The notes under the pieces were generated by a model, which was not told the origin of the DNA, made no database searches, and worked only from the letters and a program-made list of their open reading frames with translations. Positions 33,532-42,467 of a stretch of 64,000 nt of DNA are shown here, piece by piece; position 1 is the first letter of the stretch; every line of letters begins with the position of its first letter. The stretch comes from a virus. The stretch covers positions 62,001-126,000 of IMG/VR virus record IMGVR_UViG_3300042907_001596. The stretch is one strand, 5' to 3'. The position numbers and the translations under genes were made by a program.

Positions 33532-35265
33532 ATGGCCGTCACTTACGATTCGGTCGGCGGCGGAGTCGCAACCACCAGGGGCGTCACCTCCACGTCGTGG
33601 CAGCACGTCATGGGCGTCTCCGCGACCGCACTCATCGTTGCCGTCAACTTCTCCGGCTCCAGCAACGTCAACAACTCTTTGACTCGCACCGTGAAGGTTG
33701 GCACGAAAACCTTGACCCCACTAGGGTCGATCATCAACCGCTACAACCTCTTCTTCGCCCCGGTGGGCTGGATTGAACTGTTCGGCATCATCGGCCCGCC
33801 GACGGGAGTGCAGAGTATCTTCGTCACCTGCTCCGCTTCCGAGCAGATCACCGCGAACTCCGTTGCCTACAACGGCGCATCAGCGTTCGGTGCTTTTGCC
33901 GGAGGCGTCAACCTGGCGGGCACTGGACAGACGTTGCCGTCCGTCACCGGCCCCACTAAGGGCATGGTGGTAGCGGCGTTCGGGGTGACTTCCAATAGGA
34001 CGCTGACCGCCGGATCCGGCCAGACGATGCGGTGGACGGCATCCGCTGCCGCGTCGGTCGGCATTGAAGACACCGCCGCCACCGGGTCGGTGAGTATGTC
34101 GATGAACGTCACCGGCCCCCTCCCGGCGACGTGGGGTGGAGTGACCGTCGCGCTGGTACCGGCCACCGTCGCCAGCATCGGTCACACCACCGCCGCCAAC
34201 CTCGTCGCCGCGAAAACCACCCTGGCCGCTGCGGTCACCGGCAGTCTTAAGGGAGCGGCATCGCGCACCACTACGGCCACCGTCACGGCCAGCGCCACCG
34301 CCGTAGAGCCGATCGGCCCAAAGACCGCTGGGTCTTCGCGCATCATTACCGCCACCCCGACGGCGTCGGCGTTCTCCTTTACCCCGCCGCCCCCGAACGC
34401 TGCTGCGCTGCCGGTCACTGTTACCCGCACTGCGGATGCGACCCGCACGCTCGCGCCGACCACGGCGGCAGCCTCCCCGCTGATGTACGTCGGGCGCTAC
34501 CCTGACGAACCCGATGCCGTGGTGCCGAAAAGGTACGTCGTCTCCCTCAACTCTACGAGCGCATTGACGACCAGCTTCATTGACCAAGTTGTGGGATCCC
34601 GCGCCCAGTATTTAGCGACGACCGCATTTGTCGACCAAGAAGACGCCAAGCGGGCGACAAGAACCGAAGTGACGGCGGCGGACGCTAACTACTTCCCGGC
34701 GACCGGGCACGGCCTTGCGGTCACCGACTCGACCGGAAAACTTCCGGCGTCGGCTATTCCTTCGTCGGGCCTCGTCACCGACCGTACCGCCCGCTACTAT
34801 CCGTGCGCCGCCCCGTCGATCAGCACACCGACCCGCGTGGTGACGGCCACTCCGACCGAGTTGCTGATCGGAACCGTCACAGTGACAGATCAAGGGTATC
34901 CGTGGACACCGCTGGTGTTCGCGTATGTAAAGGGGTACGACCGCATCGGAGCCAGCCCCACCCGCTGGGCGGGGACTGGAGTGGCCGACGCCGCCGGACA
35001 GATCCTCGTCAACAACGTCGGTATCCTCACCGTGCAGGGCAGCAACGGAACGGTCTACGGATCCGGCCAATGTACCGCCAGCACGAAGGACACCTATTCG
35101 GTGGTGCTGCCCGCCTCTACTAGCACTACCGCCACGCCCCTTTCTGGTGCGCTGACATTCAACCTTTACGGGTCGTGCCGCGACGGCGCGGGGCGCACCG
35201 GCGAGGGGTACACCTTCACCGGGGCGGATCTGATCTTTTACGTCATCGCCATGCCAGCAGGATAG
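33532..35265 (+). CDS. Minor tail protein, 577 aa
   Basis: The first ~200 residues (MAVTYDSVGGGVATTRGVTSTSWQHVMG..., ending TWGGVTVALVPA) are a recurrent beta-sandwich domain of actinobacteriophage minor tail proteins. An Ala/Thr-rich linker follows (residues about 220-310). The remainder has KRYVVSLNSTSALTTSFIDQVVGSRAQYL, a coiled segment, then DSTGKLPASAIPSSGL and a beta domain like that of the 29958 protein. It probably forms part of the host-recognition tip. It begins one base after the previous stop. Confidence 0.78.
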   Translation: MAVTYDSVGGGVATTRGVTSTSWQHVMGVSATALIVAVNFSGSSNVNNSLTRTVKVGTKTLTPLGSIINRYNLFFAPVGWIELFGIIGPPTGVQSIFVTCSASEQITANSVAYNGASAFGAFAGGVNLAGTGQTLPSVTGPTKGMVVAAFGVTSNRTLTAGSGQTMRWTASAAASVGIEDTAATGSVSMSMNVTGPLPATWGGVTVALVPATVASIGHTTAANLVAAKTTLAAAVTGSLKGAASRTTTATVTASATAVEPIGPKTAGSSRIITATPTASAFSFTPPPPNAAALPVTVTRTADATRTLAPTTAAASPLMYVGRYPDEPDAVVPKRYVVSLNSTSALTTSFIDQVVGSRAQYLATTAFVDQEDAKRATRTEVTAADANYFPATGHGLAVTDSTGKLPASAIPSSGLVTDRTARYYPCAAPSISTPTRVVTATPTELLIGTVTVTDQGYPWTPLVFAYVKGYDRIGASPTRWAGTGVADAAGQILVNNVGILTVQGSNGTVYGSGQCTASTKDTYSVVLPASTSTTATPLSGALTFNLYGSCRDGAGRTGEGYTFTGADLIFYVIAMPAG

Positions 35266-35278
35266 GAAGGACACACTT

Positions 35279-36013
35279 ATGCCTGCACTCTTTTATGTCG
35301 GGGCCGTCCCTGCGGCGTGGCGGGACATCGCCACCTACGCTTCTGTCGATGCCGCCGTCGCGGCCAGCCGGACGGAAGTCGAAGAGTTGGTGTCGACGGC
35401 AGTGGCCGACAAAGCGGCGGCGGCGGAAGTCCGCGCTAAAGACAACTATTACGCTTTGGACACCGAATACAAAAGCAAAGACGCCACCCGCAACGTGCCG
35501 CTAAACCCCGTCAACGTCGCCGGTGCCCCGGCAACACTAGAAGGTGACGGCACCATCGCCGCCGCCAAGTTCCCGCTGATGGGTGCCGGATACCTGTACG
35601 GGCCGTGGGGTGTCGGCGTCGCCACCAAAGCCACAGGGGTTGGCCTTTCCCCTGTGGCCGTCGCAACCTTCACCACCTCCGCGATTCCCGCCCGATACCT
35701 GTACCGGCCGATGTGCTTCGCCACCATCCTGGTCAAATCGTCCAGCACCGCCGGACGCCCGGTGGTGGAGGTGCGGATGGGCACCACCAACCAGGGTGAA
35801 CTGGTGGCGGTCGGCAGGGGTCGGACGATGTTCACCGGCTTACAGTCCATTGCCGTGATGCCGGTGGCCAGCACCGCCGCCTGGTTGGTCGGCACCGGAA
35901 GCGCGGCCACGTTGACGATGTGGCTGTCCGACGCCGCCGGGGTGCCGGTGTCGATGGACGCCAGCGAAGACGTGACCGGCGCAGCCTACCTGCTCCAAGC
36001 CCCGCCGGTCTGA
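35279..36013 (+). CDS. Minor tail protein, 244 aa
   Basis: After GATAGGAAGGACACACTT. The N-terminus (MPALFYVGAVPAAWRDIATYASVDAAVAASRTEVEELV) is followed by a short coiled region and then a beta domain with LEGDGTIAAAKFPLMGAGYLYGPWG. That block aligns with the DSxGKLPAS block of the two preceding minor tail proteins. It looks like a shortened paralogue with only the terminal module and closes the tail-fibre cluster. Confidence 0.75.
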   Translation: MPALFYVGAVPAAWRDIATYASVDAAVAASRTEVEELVSTAVADKAAAAEVRAKDNYYALDTEYKSKDATRNVPLNPVNVAGAPATLEGDGTIAAAKFPLMGAGYLYGPWGVGVATKATGVGLSPVAVATFTTSAIPARYLYRPMCFATILVKSSSTAGRPVVEVRMGTTNQGELVAVGRGRTMFTGLQSIAVMPVASTAAWLVGTGSAATLTMWLSDAAGVPVSMDASEDVTGAAYLLQAPPV

Positions 36014-36026
36014 CCTGGATTTTGGC

Positions 36027-36054
36027 CTTCCTCGTCCCCTAAAAGATGAGGAGG
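36027..36054 (+). promoter_or_regulatory. Hairpin covering the ribosome site of the kinase gene
   Basis: CTTCCTC (36027-36033) can pair with GAGGAGG (36048-36054), the ribosome site of the 36061 gene, with one G-U pair and loop GTCCCCTAAAAGAT. The loop CCCCTAAAAG also occurs in a similar hairpin at 37720 and near 44938. Translation control by hairpin opening is possible. Confidence 0.45.
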
Positions 36055-36060
36055 ATGAGC

Positions 36061-37710
36061 GTGGCGAGACGGATCCAGCGGCAAGCTGAAGTGTATTCCT
36101 GGCGTACCGCCGACCCGGTGTGGCGTCGGGTCGCACGCTTCCCCGTCCCGGCGGAGTGGGCCAGCGACCCCGAGATGCAAGGTACCCTCGCCGCCCCTCG
36201 CGGGCACAGCGGCAGGCGCTGGGACGAACACATCCAGAACCTCGACACCCTCCTCAACGAGTACCACGACAACAAGATCGACAGCCGGTCGATGTTCGGC
36301 CAGCACGACCCGATCACCAAAACCACCCGGTGGAACGCCGACCGGGTGAAGATGCACCAAGACATCGTCAACGAACTCGTCGCGCAGATGGCGAACATCC
36401 CCCGGCAGAAACGGGCCATCCTGATGGCCGGACTGGGCGGGGCGGGCAAAACCTGGGTGCAAAACCAGCCCTTCTTCGGGGTGGATGCGAAGCAGTTCTT
36501 CGTCCTCAGCGCCGACAACATCAAAGAGATGATGGCCGCACGCGGCATGATGCCCACCGCGAAGCACGACCCGCGCTTTGCCGGACACTCCCCGATGGAA
36601 TTGAGTTCCCTCATCCACCTGGAGTCCGACGAGATCGCCAAGCGGGTCGCGGAGATCGCCACTGAGCAGGGCACCAACGTCATCTGGGACTACCGGATGG
36701 CCAACCTGCCTTCGGCACTAGAGCGCATCGGCCGGTTGCGCAGCAACGGCTACAAAGACATCGGGGCGTTCCTGGTCAACGTCGACCCGCAACGGGCACT
36801 GAAGTCCGCGATCAGCCGACACAAAGACGGCCAACAGGCGTGGCTGGACTCCGGCGGGTCGGATCCGGCGAAGCAGGGTGGCCGTTGGCTACCCAGTTTT
36901 GCCCACCATGAAGGCAGCCCCACCCCCGGCTCCGGCATGATGAGCAGCAGCCAGGAAGCGTTCAACCAACTCATCACTCAGCACGCCGACCTGCTGCCGA
37001 TGGGGTACGGCTCCATCGACAACCGGGTGCGCGGCAAGCCGGTGTTCCAAGGCGGCAGCGGACAGTGGGCTAACCTCAACATTCCGCAGGGCCACCCCGA
37101 CACCCTGGCCCCGACACCACCGACGCCGACGCTGGTCAGCGCGAGGAGATGGTTCATGGCCGACGAGCACAACCTCTACGAAACTGACCCATACAGCGTG
37201 CGCGGAATCCTCAACGCCTACAGGGCCGAGCAGATCGACTACCCCACGTTGGTGTCGGAAATCGTCAACCGATTCATGGCGATCACCCCGATTGCCGACG
37301 ACCCGGCCCGCGCCGGATGGTCGCAGTACATGCACAGCGAAATGATGCCGGGGGACGACGACGGCTTCTGGTTGTCGTGTGCTGTCAGCTTGGGCGTTCT
37401 GACTCCCGAGCAGCTAGATGAAATCCTCGACGCCATCCACCAGTCCGTCCACAACGAGCCGCCGCCGGTGCGTCAAGCCAACTCCGTCACTGTCAACTAT
37501 CCGGCCGAGTCGGTGGTGTATCACAGCAACTACATCAAAGCCGTCGGGGATCAACTGGTGGAGTGGTTCGATTCGCGCCGCCAGCCGGGGGAGACGATCG
37601 ACCACTTTATGAAGCAGTACGCCTCCAACCCTGACGAGGTGGCTGTCGCCAAGCCGTATGTAGAGCGTTTTTTGGGGCGCACTGACATCTATCCCCAATC
37701 CGGCGTGTAG
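36061..37710 (+). CDS. RRIQRQ-type protein with zeta-toxin-like P-loop kinase domain
   Basis: The GTG at 36061 (7 bases after GAGGAGG) gives V-x-R-R-I-Q-R-Q, matching the giant proteins at 576 and 7901; an in-frame ATG at 36046 would overlap the ribosome site. The 549-residue product has a Walker A motif LMAGLGGAGKT at about residues 121-131, then FFVLSADNIKEMM and VIWDYRMANLPSALERIGRLRSNGY, the layout of zeta-toxin/AAA_33-type kinases. Zeta toxins phosphorylate UDP-N-acetylglucosamine; other relatives phosphorylate different small molecules, so substrate is open. The C-terminal ~180 residues are unassigned and include LAHxxx-free helical repeats, with SARRWFMADEHNLYE at a module junction. 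Likely a delivered effector. Confidence 0.75.
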   Translation: MARRIQRQAEVYSWRTADPVWRRVARFPVPAEWASDPEMQGTLAAPRGHSGRRWDEHIQNLDTLLNEYHDNKIDSRSMFGQHDPITKTTRWNADRVKMHQDIVNELVAQMANIPRQKRAILMAGLGGAGKTWVQNQPFFGVDAKQFFVLSADNIKEMMAARGMMPTAKHDPRFAGHSPMELSSLIHLESDEIAKRVAEIATEQGTNVIWDYRMANLPSALERIGRLRSNGYKDIGAFLVNVDPQRALKSAISRHKDGQQAWLDSGGSDPAKQGGRWLPSFAHHEGSPTPGSGMMSSSQEAFNQLITQHADLLPMGYGSIDNRVRGKPVFQGGSGQWANLNIPQGHPDTLAPTPPTPTLVSARRWFMADEHNLYETDPYSVRGILNAYRAEQIDYPTLVSEIVNRFMAITPIADDPARAGWSQYMHSEMMPGDDDGFWLSCAVSLGVLTPEQLDEILDAIHQSVHNEPPPVRQANSVTVNYPAESVVYHSNYIKAVGDQLVEWFDSRRQPGETIDHFMKQYASNPDEVAVAKPYVERFLGRTDIYPQSGV

Positions 37711-37719
37711 CTGTATCCC

Positions 37720-37751
37720 CCCTCCGCCCGCCCCTAAAAGGATGAGGAGGG
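37720..37751 (+). promoter_or_regulatory. Hairpin covering the ribosome site of the endolysin gene
   Basis: CCCTCC (37720-37725) pairs with GGAGGG (37746-37751), the ribosome site just before the lysA start, across a loop containing CCCCTAAAAG. The pairing could restrain endolysin translation, but this is inference from sequence only. Confidence 0.45.
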
Positions 37752-37755
37752 TGTG

Positions 37756-39435
37756 ATGAGCTTTCGCGTGGTGTACGGCCAATCCCGCAGCGAGAATGGC
37801 TGGCGGATGTGCAACGCCGACGAAACCGATTCGTTGCCTATCCCCGGCAGTAGCGTGCGGATCCCGCTGCGCTCCGGCGTCCCCAGCACCATCCTGCGAG
37901 CGTTCGCGTCCCGATTCAACCAGTTGATCGAACCGCTGGATCAGACCCAGTGCGGCGGCTGGACGCCGACGAACTCCGTCGCTACGTCGAACCACCTCGC
38001 CGGTTCCGCCGTCGATCTGAACTGGAGGCTGCACCCCTTCAGGGTCAAAGGAACCTTCGGGGACAAGCTGCCGGTGCTGCGCAACATCCTCCGCGAGTTT
38101 GAGGGCACCGTCTTTTACGGCGGCGACTGGGCGAACCCGATAGATGAGATGCACTTCCAGATGAACTACGACTGCTTTGAGGGGTCGAAGAAAGCAGAAG
38201 ACTTTGCTCAGCGCCTCCTCAACGGACATCTGGGAATCTATGCCTCCGCTAACCCGAACGATTTCCCGCTGCCGCTGGGGTACTACTACGGCCCGCTCAG
38301 CGGCCCGAACGAGTCGGTATCCGGCGAGTGGGCGGGGGAGCGGCCGGAGTGGAGGGCGGGCCTGAAGCGGTGGCAGAAAGCGTTGGGTCTGAAGCAGACC
38401 GGCAAGTGGAATGACGGCGTCACCGCGAAGGCCGCGACGACACTCCAGCTAGCTAAGCGGTGGCCTCCGCACCCTGACTTCGGCTACGGCGGGGTGTACC
38501 TGGGTGAGTGGGATGCCGTCATCAAGAACGGTTGGCGTCTGCCGGACGGCTGGAAGCCCGACGCGGTGCCCGCGACCCGCGTCAAGTGGGCGGATGTCAG
38601 CCAGTACCAAACTGCCACCCTCGACGCCACCTACCCCTACCCGGTGGTGGCGTTCCGTGCGTCCGTCGCTGACCGGCGCGACACAAAGTTCCTCGCCAAC
38701 ATGACCGCCGCCCGCAAGCTGGTGGCTGCCGGGAAGCTCCAGAAAGTCATCGCCTACCACTTTTGGGTTCCCGGCTACGACAACGTCGGCACCTTCATGT
38801 CGGCGCTGGAGAGCAGCGGCGGGATATTCCCCGAACTGGCTTTTATGATCGACGTAGAAGACGGCGGCACGAAGTGGAATATCACCGGTGACCAGTCCGA
38901 CGGCGTCAACGACTTCATCGACCGCGTGTCGGAGCGCTTCGGCAACCCGGCGGCGGCGGTCGGCTATCTCAACTTCCGCTCCAACCAAGACTTGTGGAAG
39001 ACCATCCCGCACGGACTGAAGCTCATCGTCCCGGCGTACAGCGGGCCGGAAAGCAAGCCGTGGGTGCCGGAAGGCTACACGGCGTTCGGGCATCAGTATG
39101 CCGACAACGAAGACACCCCGCCGTTCGGGCCGTGCGACATCAACCAGGCGCACATGACGCTGGCCGACTTCATCTCCGCGTTCGGCGTACAAGCTGTACC
39201 AGATCTTGTACCAGATTCTGGTACCACTCCGGTACCTCCCCCGACCGGCGCGGGGAGCCTTACCCTCACCGGCCGACCGCTAGACCCCCGCATCCCCGAC
39301 GACCTGGCAGGTCACGTCTTGTCGATGCGGATGGAAGGACTGCGCACCCAAGCCTTGGTTGCTGCGCTGTGCGAAGCCAACAACATCGACGTGAGCGACG
39401 TGTTTAACAAGGTAAAGGATGCCGTGACGCCATGA
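37756..39435 (+). CDS. lysA: Endolysin LysA: M15 peptidase, peptidoglycan-binding, GH25 muramidase modules
   Basis: ATG 37756 is preferred over GTG 37753 by spacing to GAGGAGG. The 559-residue enzyme has an N-terminal M15-type L-Ala-D-Glu/D-Ala peptidase domain (about 1-150) with SNHLAGSAVDLNW (His, Asp ligands) and EMHFQMNY (His). A peptidoglycan-binding-type helical segment follows (about 195-240; GLKRWQKALGLKQTGKWND). A GH25-type muramidase domain covers about 275-475, with WADVSQYQ, VVAFRAS, YHFWVPG and MIDVEDGG carrying the catalytic acidic residues. A Pro/Gly linker with repeated GTACC-type sequence joins a ~55-residue C-terminal segment. It would cut both peptide stems and glycan. The holin overlaps its 3' end. 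No LysB mycolylarabinogalactan esterase was seen in the window. Confidence 0.88.
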   Translation: MSFRVVYGQSRSENGWRMCNADETDSLPIPGSSVRIPLRSGVPSTILRAFASRFNQLIEPLDQTQCGGWTPTNSVATSNHLAGSAVDLNWRLHPFRVKGTFGDKLPVLRNILREFEGTVFYGGDWANPIDEMHFQMNYDCFEGSKKAEDFAQRLLNGHLGIYASANPNDFPLPLGYYYGPLSGPNESVSGEWAGERPEWRAGLKRWQKALGLKQTGKWNDGVTAKAATTLQLAKRWPPHPDFGYGGVYLGEWDAVIKNGWRLPDGWKPDAVPATRVKWADVSQYQTATLDATYPYPVVAFRASVADRRDTKFLANMTAARKLVAAGKLQKVIAYHFWVPGYDNVGTFMSALESSGGIFPELAFMIDVEDGGTKWNITGDQSDGVNDFIDRVSERFGNPAAAVGYLNFRSNQDLWKTIPHGLKLIVPAYSGPESKPWVPEGYTAFGHQYADNEDTPPFGPCDINQAHMTLADFISAFGVQAVPDLVPDSGTTPVPPPTGAGSLTLTGRPLDPRIPDDLAGHVLSMRMEGLRTQALVAALCEANNIDVSDVFNKVKDAVTP

Positions 39436-39932
39436 CCGATTTCGTCCCCCCATGGGTGAAGTACGACACCCCCGAAGCTGTCCCGCCGGTGCCGGTCACC
39501 TCCTCGACGGCCGCACCGGCGGGACTCTCCTGGGCCGCTCAACTGGAGCAGGCCGCAGTAGAGGCCGCACAGTCGGCGCTGACCGATGCGGCACCGAAGA
39601 TTCAGGATCAGGTCGCGAAGTACACCCAGGACTACATCACCGGCATCCTGACGGGAAACACCCCCAGCCCGACGATCACCGGCACCACCCTGTCGGGAAC
39701 CAAACTGGACATCGCGTCGGCCAAGAACCGCAGTTGGCGCACCTTCCTGGCCGGGATGGGCTTGGACGTGATGTTCGCGCTGGTGGCCGTCGTCGGCACC
39801 CTCAGCCATGTTGACTTCTTTACCCAAGCCGGGTGGATCACCTTCGGCGTGTTGATCACCAAGACTGTCATTCAGACAGTAATCTCTTACATTGCGCGGC
39901 TAAAAATTGCTCCGCCGTACGAGAAAAAGTAG
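39432..39932 (+). CDS. Holin, two predicted membrane spans, 166 aa
   Basis: The ATG overlaps the lysA stop (ATGA). A ~100-residue soluble N-terminus, Pro-rich then helical (WAAQLEQAAVEAAQSALTDAAPKIQDQVAKY), precedes two hydrophobic spans: GMGLDVMFALVAVVGTLSHV and AGWITFGVLITKTVIQTVISYIA. The C-terminus is short and positive (RLKIAPPYEKK). Location after the endolysin and membrane layout support a holin. The long N-terminal extension is larger than in small holins, so a structural anchor role is a weaker alternative. Confidence 0.78.
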   Translation: MTDFVPPWVKYDTPEAVPPVPVTSSTAAPAGLSWAAQLEQAAVEAAQSALTDAAPKIQDQVAKYTQDYITGILTGNTPSPTITGTTLSGTKLDIASAKNRSWRTFLAGMGLDVMFALVAVVGTLSHVDFFTQAGWITFGVLITKTVIQTVISYIARLKIAPPYEKK

Positions 39933-40063
39933 CTCAGCCGAGGCGTGCTTCTACTGCGGGCAGCCAAGGCCGTATCGGTGGATCGGTAGCTTTCACTGTA
40001 CCCAAGAGGGTCGCTCCCCAAGGCGAAGTCTCCCCCTTTGGCTTGACCAGCAGGAGGCGGACA

Positions 40064-40288
40064 ATGCCGGAATGTAAGGTCACCTGCTACACCTGTCGTT
40101 CCGATACCAACCAGCCCAAAGTGTGGCGCTGGCTGTGTGAAGACTGCGCCGCCGACTGCCTCGACGGCCACCGCCGCAGCACCGGACACACCGACCTGAA
40201 CCTGGCGGTCGTCACCGCGCCGACGATCAGCGGCTTGGGCAGCCAGATCCGCCAGGCACACCGCCAAGTAGTTCAGATGGGATGGTGA
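40064..40288 (+). CDS. Small zinc-binding protein, 74 aa
   Basis: The ATG follows CAGGAGGCGGACA. The product has C-x3-C-x2-C (CKVTCYTC) at residues 4-11, then LCEDCAADCLDGHRRSTGHTDL, which gives a C...C-x2-C...C-x2-H...H set like B-box or UBP-type zinc fingers. It lies directly upstream of the terminase and its stop is one base before the terminase GTG. The function is unknown. The upstream 130 bases contain a possible 56-aa Cys-bearing frame (39907-40077) that is not annotated as a gene. Confidence 0.75.
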   Translation: MPECKVTCYTCRSDTNQPKVWRWLCEDCAADCLDGHRRSTGHTDLNLAVVTAPTISGLGSQIRQAHRQVVQMGW

Positions 40289-40289
40289 C

Positions 40290-42467
40290 GTGGCTTTTCA
40301 TCCAGGCCAGCAGCAGCGGCTCGTCACCGACCGGCCTTACAGTCCTCAAGCGGCGTTCTCGTCGGGCATCATCACCAAAGCTCCGTGGGATTCAGTCATC
40401 GACTTCGCTACTCACCCATCGTTCTGCGGGATGACGCTCTACCCCCGCCAGCAGACGCTGCTGCGGTTGATGTTTCTGGAAACCGACCAGATGACCGACT
40501 TCGACCGCGACGTGATCGAAGAGTGGCGACGCGGCTTTACGCAGCGCCGCGAAGTCTTCGGGGTGCAGCCCGACATCTGGGAGCGGGTGGCTTACCTTAA
40601 GGAGCGGGGCTTTCGGCGGTTCCCCGAGATCCAAGCCGTCCTGGGGCGACGGGCCTCTAAAGGGATGATCGGCGGCATTTTGGGCGCGGAGCAGATGGCG
40701 TATCTGTTCAGCTTGGACGACTGGCAGTCCCACTACGGCGTCGTCCCCGGCAAGGATGGCTACCTCACGGTGGTGGCCACCAGCCAGTCCCAGGCGAAGC
40801 GCCACCAGTTTCGCGACATCGCGATGGCCATCGAAAACTGCGCCTACCTCCAGCCGCACATCGCCAGTTCTAAAGACTACGAACTGTCCATCCGCACCCC
40901 CGCCGACCTCCGGCGGATCGGCTCGCTGAAGGCGGCGGGCATGGTGCCCGACCACGAGATCGCGACGCTGCACGCCATCGCGATGGCGTCCAACTCCGAC
41001 GTAGTGCGCGGCGCGGCGTCGTTCGCGCTGTTTCTGGATGAGTTCGCGTTCATGGTGCAAGGCACCGGGTCATCGAAGTCCGGCGAAGAAGTGTACGAGT
41101 CGGCGGTGCCCTCCCTCGACCAGTTCGACCCTGACGCCCTGATCTACATCCCTTCCTCGCCGTGGACGAAGATCGGACAGTTCTTCGCCCTCTATAAGCA
41201 GGGGTCGGTGCTGATGCGCTCCTACACCGAAAAGGAAGGCGTCACCTACACCCGGCAGACCGAAGAGAGCTTAGGTGTCGACGCCGAAGCGGAGATTGCC
41301 GACCTCACCGCCGACCCGGTCAAGCTGGTCTTCCAAGGCCCCAGTTGGATCCTGTACCAAGATTGGGAACGCGGGCCGGAGCTAGTCGGGCGAGCCTTCA
41401 AGCGTGCCATCCAGCCGGATCTGACCAGCGAGGTGCAGCAGCGCAGGATGCGGCGCAACCCCGAGAAGTTCCGCGTGGAAAGGATGGGGCAGTTCGCGGA
41501 GGTGGCCGCGCAATACCTCGACCCCGACAAGGTGGAAGCGATGTTCGCCCCGCTGGATTGGCGGGAACCGCTGGTGTCGCAAAGTCAAGGCCGCTTCGAC
41601 CGCAGCTACCGGATTCACTGCGATCCAGGCCGAACAGGAGCTAACTTCGCGATGGCTGTCGGCCACCTGGAAGATGCCCCCTGCAACGGCTGCGGCTGGA
41701 CGAAAGCCGACGGCGGCACCGGCTGGGCCAGTAACGCCCACATCTGCCCCGAAGGCGGATCGGTGTGGCCGCACGTCATCATAGATCTGCTGCATGTCTG
41801 GAAGCCCTCAGACTTCCCGGCTGACGCCGAGAGTGGACGGCGCACGATCGACTACATCCAAGTCGGCAACGACATCAAAGATGTCCTCACCCGGTTCCGC
41901 TCGACGGAGAAGATCTCCTTCGACCAGTGGAACTCCGCATACTTCCTGGCGGATCTGAAGCAGCAGTTCTCCCCCGGCATCCGCGTCACCGAAGTGACCT
42001 TCACCGACAAAGTCAACCAGGAGCGGTACGAAAAGTTCAAGTCGGCCATGAACCTGGGCTGGGTGTCGTCGTATCGCGACCACTTCTTCGACAACGGCTC
42101 GCTGCTGGAACAAGAGTTGAAGTTCTTGTCGGAGAAGAACGGCAAAGTCGTCAAGCAGGATTTCGGCCCAGTCACGACGAAAGACCTCGCGGACTGCGTC
42201 CAGGTGGTGACCGTCGATCTGCTGCACGAAGCGCTGGATCGGTGGGCTGCGGGCACGTTGACGGCGTCGGCGTACGGATCTTCTGACACAGCGGGGCTGC
42301 GCACCGGCCGGGAGTTTGAGCGGATGGGATTCGGCCAACCCGGCGGCGGTGGTGGTGCCCGCCGTACCGGGCGGGCCTGGCAGGACTTGGAGCGTCAGCG
42401 CAAAGAGCGCGGGCGTAGTGGATTCTCGCCCGACCGGGCGTCGTCTATTCGATCACGAAGAGGATGA
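40290..42467 (+). CDS. terL: Terminase large subunit
   Basis: A 725-residue DNA-packaging ATPase-nuclease. The N-terminal ATPase has LGRRASKGMIGGILGAEQM as the Walker A-type region (about residues 113-130), then TVVATSQSQAKRHQFRDIAMAIEN, and SFALFLDEFAFM as Walker B with the catalytic acidic pair. The C-terminal nuclease half has RIHCDPGRTGANFAMAVGH, an Asp-containing strand typical of RNase H-fold nucleases, and later IDLLHVWKP and EKISFDQWNSAYFL. It powers DNA entry through the portal and cuts concatemers. It is longer than most phage TerL proteins, with a basic C-terminal tail (QDLERQRKERGRSGF). No small subunit was recognised next to it. Confidence 0.9.
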   Translation: MAFHPGQQQRLVTDRPYSPQAAFSSGIITKAPWDSVIDFATHPSFCGMTLYPRQQTLLRLMFLETDQMTDFDRDVIEEWRRGFTQRREVFGVQPDIWERVAYLKERGFRRFPEIQAVLGRRASKGMIGGILGAEQMAYLFSLDDWQSHYGVVPGKDGYLTVVATSQSQAKRHQFRDIAMAIENCAYLQPHIASSKDYELSIRTPADLRRIGSLKAAGMVPDHEIATLHAIAMASNSDVVRGAASFALFLDEFAFMVQGTGSSKSGEEVYESAVPSLDQFDPDALIYIPSSPWTKIGQFFALYKQGSVLMRSYTEKEGVTYTRQTEESLGVDAEAEIADLTADPVKLVFQGPSWILYQDWERGPELVGRAFKRAIQPDLTSEVQQRRMRRNPEKFRVERMGQFAEVAAQYLDPDKVEAMFAPLDWREPLVSQSQGRFDRSYRIHCDPGRTGANFAMAVGHLEDAPCNGCGWTKADGGTGWASNAHICPEGGSVWPHVIIDLLHVWKPSDFPADAESGRRTIDYIQVGNDIKDVLTRFRSTEKISFDQWNSAYFLADLKQQFSPGIRVTEVTFTDKVNQERYEKFKSAMNLGWVSSYRDHFFDNGSLLEQELKFLSEKNGKVVKQDFGPVTTKDLADCVQVVTVDLLHEALDRWAAGTLTASAYGSSDTAGLRTGREFERMGFGQPGGGGGARRTGRAWQDLERQRKERGRSGFSPDRASSIRSRRG

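Noticed and set aside
39180-39240. Repeated GTACC/GGTACC segment in lysA as a regulatory repeat
   Set aside because: It encodes the Val-Pro-Asp and Pro-rich linker between the muramidase and the C-terminal segment, so the repeats are explained by a simple linker sequence.
37756-39932. LysB esterase within the lysis region
   Set aside because: I looked for a G-x-S-x-G cutinase-like protein near lysA and the holin and found none. It may lie outside the window.
39930-40010. tRNA suggested by GTAGCTCAGCCG after the holin
   Set aside because: The D-arm-like box has no matching acceptor stem or T arm in the following 80 bases.
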